From Chara braunii (lineage: Eukaryota; Streptophyta; Charophyceae; Charales; Characeae): 46,253 nucleotides of DNA. Position 1 is the stretch's first letter. Each line of letters starts with the position of its first letter. A model generated the notes under the pieces. The model did no database searches, was not told where the DNA came from, and saw nothing but the letters and a program-made list of their open reading frames with translations. A program made the translations under genes and the position numbers. The DNA lies in assembly GCA_003427395.1 (NCBI GenBank), contig BFEA01000291.1, forward strand, positions 1,861,158-1,907,410, given 5' to 3'. Shown piece by piece: positions 44,411 to 46,253 of the stretch.

Positions 44411-45016
44411 GTATCCGTCAAGGACATCGTCGCACTCGTGGATGGATCCGGGGAGCTCAACGATGAGGTTGTCAATTTCTACATGGCGATGCTACTGGAT
44501 GACTGCGGCCGGACTGCTGCTACCATGAAGACGTACACCTTTAACTCTTTCTTCGCCTCTACACTGCTTCTGCGAGGTCCGGCAGCTGTTAGCAGATGGG
44601 CTAAAGATGTCGACCTCCTGTCTCATGACCTCATCTTGTCACCAGTGCACAAGGACGGCGAACACTGGAGCTTTTTGGTCATTGACTTCTCTAGACGTGT
44701 TTTGGAAATCTATGATTCTTTCTCGTGTTTGTAACTCAAAGATGACTTCTATTCCGCACTTTTAGATAAAACTGTTAAATTTTTGAATACGGTGGCAGGT
44801 GCCGCCGGTGATGGTCGCACTTTTGATCACTTCGCGCGTGAGGTCGGCGTGAAAGGTGTCCCTCGGCAGCACGACAGGGCTAGTTGTGGGGTGTTCATGT
44901 TGATGTTCGCTTCCTGTTTGGCGAGAGGTTTACGTCCACCTTTTGGTTTCTCCCATAGACACATCTCCTCTATCAGAGCTAAACTAGCTTTGGCGATTTG
45001 CAATGTTGGTAGGTAA
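44411..45016 (+). pseudogene. Ulp1/C48-type cysteine peptidase domain
   Basis: Cleaves SUMO-type or other isopeptide bonds if active. It begins after a good acceptor (CAATTTGCAG, ends 44410) with a segment like the family's substrate-entry helix (DGSGELNDEVVNFYMAMLL). Catalytic signature: His in GEHWSFLVID (about 44663), Asp in IYDSFS (about 44714), oxyanion Gln in PRQHD (about 44867) and nucleophile Cys in ASCGVFM (about 44885). All four are present. One in-frame TAA (44732-44734) lies between Asp and Gln; the frame is otherwise open to TAA 45014-45016. Ulp1 domains are often captured by plant transposons (Mutator-like and others), which suits this context. No transposase was recognised beside it. 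Confidence 0.85.
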
Positions 45017-45019
45017 GCG

Positions 45020-46253
45020 TCTATCTATTTGTTGATCATGTAGTGTAGAAGGGTTGACGTAGAAGAACATTTCGTTCTTCTCTGAATGAAATTTCTTCCT
45101 TTTCATTTTTCCATGAGAAACTGGTAGGTGTTCTCGGGTTGTTTCAGAGCGGAACTGGTTGTCACTGCCCGGATATCTCCGGGTGGAATTGTCACGTCCC
45201 CGACATGTTTGTGGTCGACAATATTGTTCTTTCTCATTGGTTTTCAATTATCACGAACGTCCCCCGGCCGTGGTGGGGGCGCCTGTTTCGTTGTGAGGAA
45301 ACCCTGGGAGGGGCGCCCGCTTGTCGCTGAAGCCAAGGGCAACGGCGCCTGTCACTCGCCGCGCCCGCGTCCGAGGTCCTCAGCGACCAGCGGGAATCGA
45401 GTTTGAGGTTGGCTGTCACGCACCGTTAGCAAGTTCCTATAGCAGTGAGTTGTAACAGTCAATTAGTGAACCAACTTGGTCACACAGCGATGAGTCAAGT
45501 CCATATAGCTCCGAATTTTAACTTAAATCGTCAATAGTTGCTATTTGCTCTTTTCGCGGGGAAGGTTGGTCTACATCAGTGACAATAGTTGTTTACTCAC
45601 CTGTAAGCACGGCTAATCTAATCATCAGCAATAATGGCTGATTGCTCACTTGTAGAAAAACCCCTCTCTCTCTCTCTCAGTCGGCTCTCTCCCTGTCTCC
45701 CTTTTCTCTCTGGCACTCAGTCCGCTCTCTCCCTGTCTCCCATCTCTCGCTGTTCCAATCTCTCTGTCCCCTCTCTTCCAGTCTCCCCGCTCTCTCTCTC
45801 TCGCTCGAGATTCCCTTTTCTCCACGTGCAGCAATACCACTGGATGCGAGCAGCGGCTCAAAAACTTTGCAAATCACTTCATGGACGAGCTTGCTTGAAT
45901 CAGCGAATTTACTTATCATCCCGCTTTTGAGCGAGCCCAAGCGTCTAGAGTGAGCAAGTTCCCACAACTAATCAGGAGTGAGATCCGTCCCTGTCAGATT
46001 CGGGTTTAGTAATTAAAAAAAAAAAAAAAAGGATAAATATAATAAAATAAAATATTTTACAAAAAAAAAAAGGATTCTCACATAATTATTTGCGATCACC
46101 AGTCCACCCGGAACGGTGCTTGTGCCTGTTTACATGGAGTAGGAATCTCGAACAGCTCCCTAATTTGTTTCTCAGCGCGCAGCCGCGGCTCGCTTCAGAC
46201 GGGTCTCTTGATGGACACTCAATGACCAATCACTCCGCTGGTCTTCGTGTGAC
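45020..46253. other. 3' flank: low-complexity, no gene
   Basis: Contains a CCCGGA/TCCGGG dyad near 45170, a CT-rich tract with an internal duplication at about 45660-45812, and A-runs at 46015-46030 and 46061-46071. Frames here are short or translate the CT tract. Confidence 0.6.

Noticed and set aside
37000-45016. Mutator-like transposon with Ulp1 (KAONASHI type)
   Set aside because: No MULE transposase motif or terminal inverted repeats were seen around the peptidase, so the Ulp1 domain alone does not justify the name.

Overview
The window is eukaryotic nuclear DNA from a draft assembly and is almost entirely mobile-element and repeat sequence. It contains a plant-type LINE, a DUF7869-type transposase-like gene, a Ulp1/C48 peptidase gene, GT-AG introns, long (CT)n/(GA)n arrays and N gaps. 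No host housekeeping gene, tRNA or rRNA was recognised. The best guess is a repeat-rich streptophyte alga of the Chara type. That is an inference from the style of the element proteins, not a search result.

Layout. 1-7.2 kb: a full-length minus-strand LINE bracketed by a 12-bp target-site duplication (55-66 and 7228-7239), with ORF1, an 8-bp ORF1/ORF2 stop-start overlap, and a decayed ORF2 (endonuclease, reverse transcriptase, zf-RVT). 7.2-10.6 kb: non-coding, with a 90-bp foldback, an assembly duplication around a single N, and microsatellites. 11.6-14.4 kb: a minus-strand DUF7869-type gene, broken. 14.4-23.5 kb: nested tandem duplications (offsets 277, 697, 1103, 808, 90 and 355 bp). 23.5-26.5 kb: a (CT)n array with a 185-N gap, a foldback, and non-coding DNA. 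26.7-34 kb: a gene-poor tract with several families of short hairpins whose stems differ between copies but stay complementary. 34.9-37.1 kb: a strong double-block foldback and a large inverted repeat. 37.3-45.0 kb: a plus-strand transposon-like gene or gene cluster. In order it has a basic/acidic N-terminal region, a ParB/sulfiredoxin-like region, a methyltransferase-like region, a low-complexity exon spliced by a clean 206-nt intron, and a Ulp1/SUMO-type cysteine peptidase. 45.0-46.3 kb: low-complexity DNA.

Three signals stand out. (1) A dyad CGGAT-N2-ATCCG occurs exactly 29 times by eye where chance predicts about 0.04. It sits in clusters at 14.8-16.8, 19.1-21.1, 35.5-37.1 and 42.4-43.0 kb, the last inside an open reading frame, and it is absent from the LINE and from 24-35 kb. 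(2) At 30.1-30.85 kb, seven copies of an invariant 12-nt loop (CCATAAGTTTGG) are flanked by unrelated but self-complementary stems, which is a covariation pattern. (3) The large 37-45 kb frame runs for 1184 codons interrupted only by three TAG codons. Across the window nearly every premature stop can be explained by one C-to-T change, which suits decay of methylated elements but leaves UAG read-through open for this gene.

All family calls come from motifs read by eye. No alignment or search was run.
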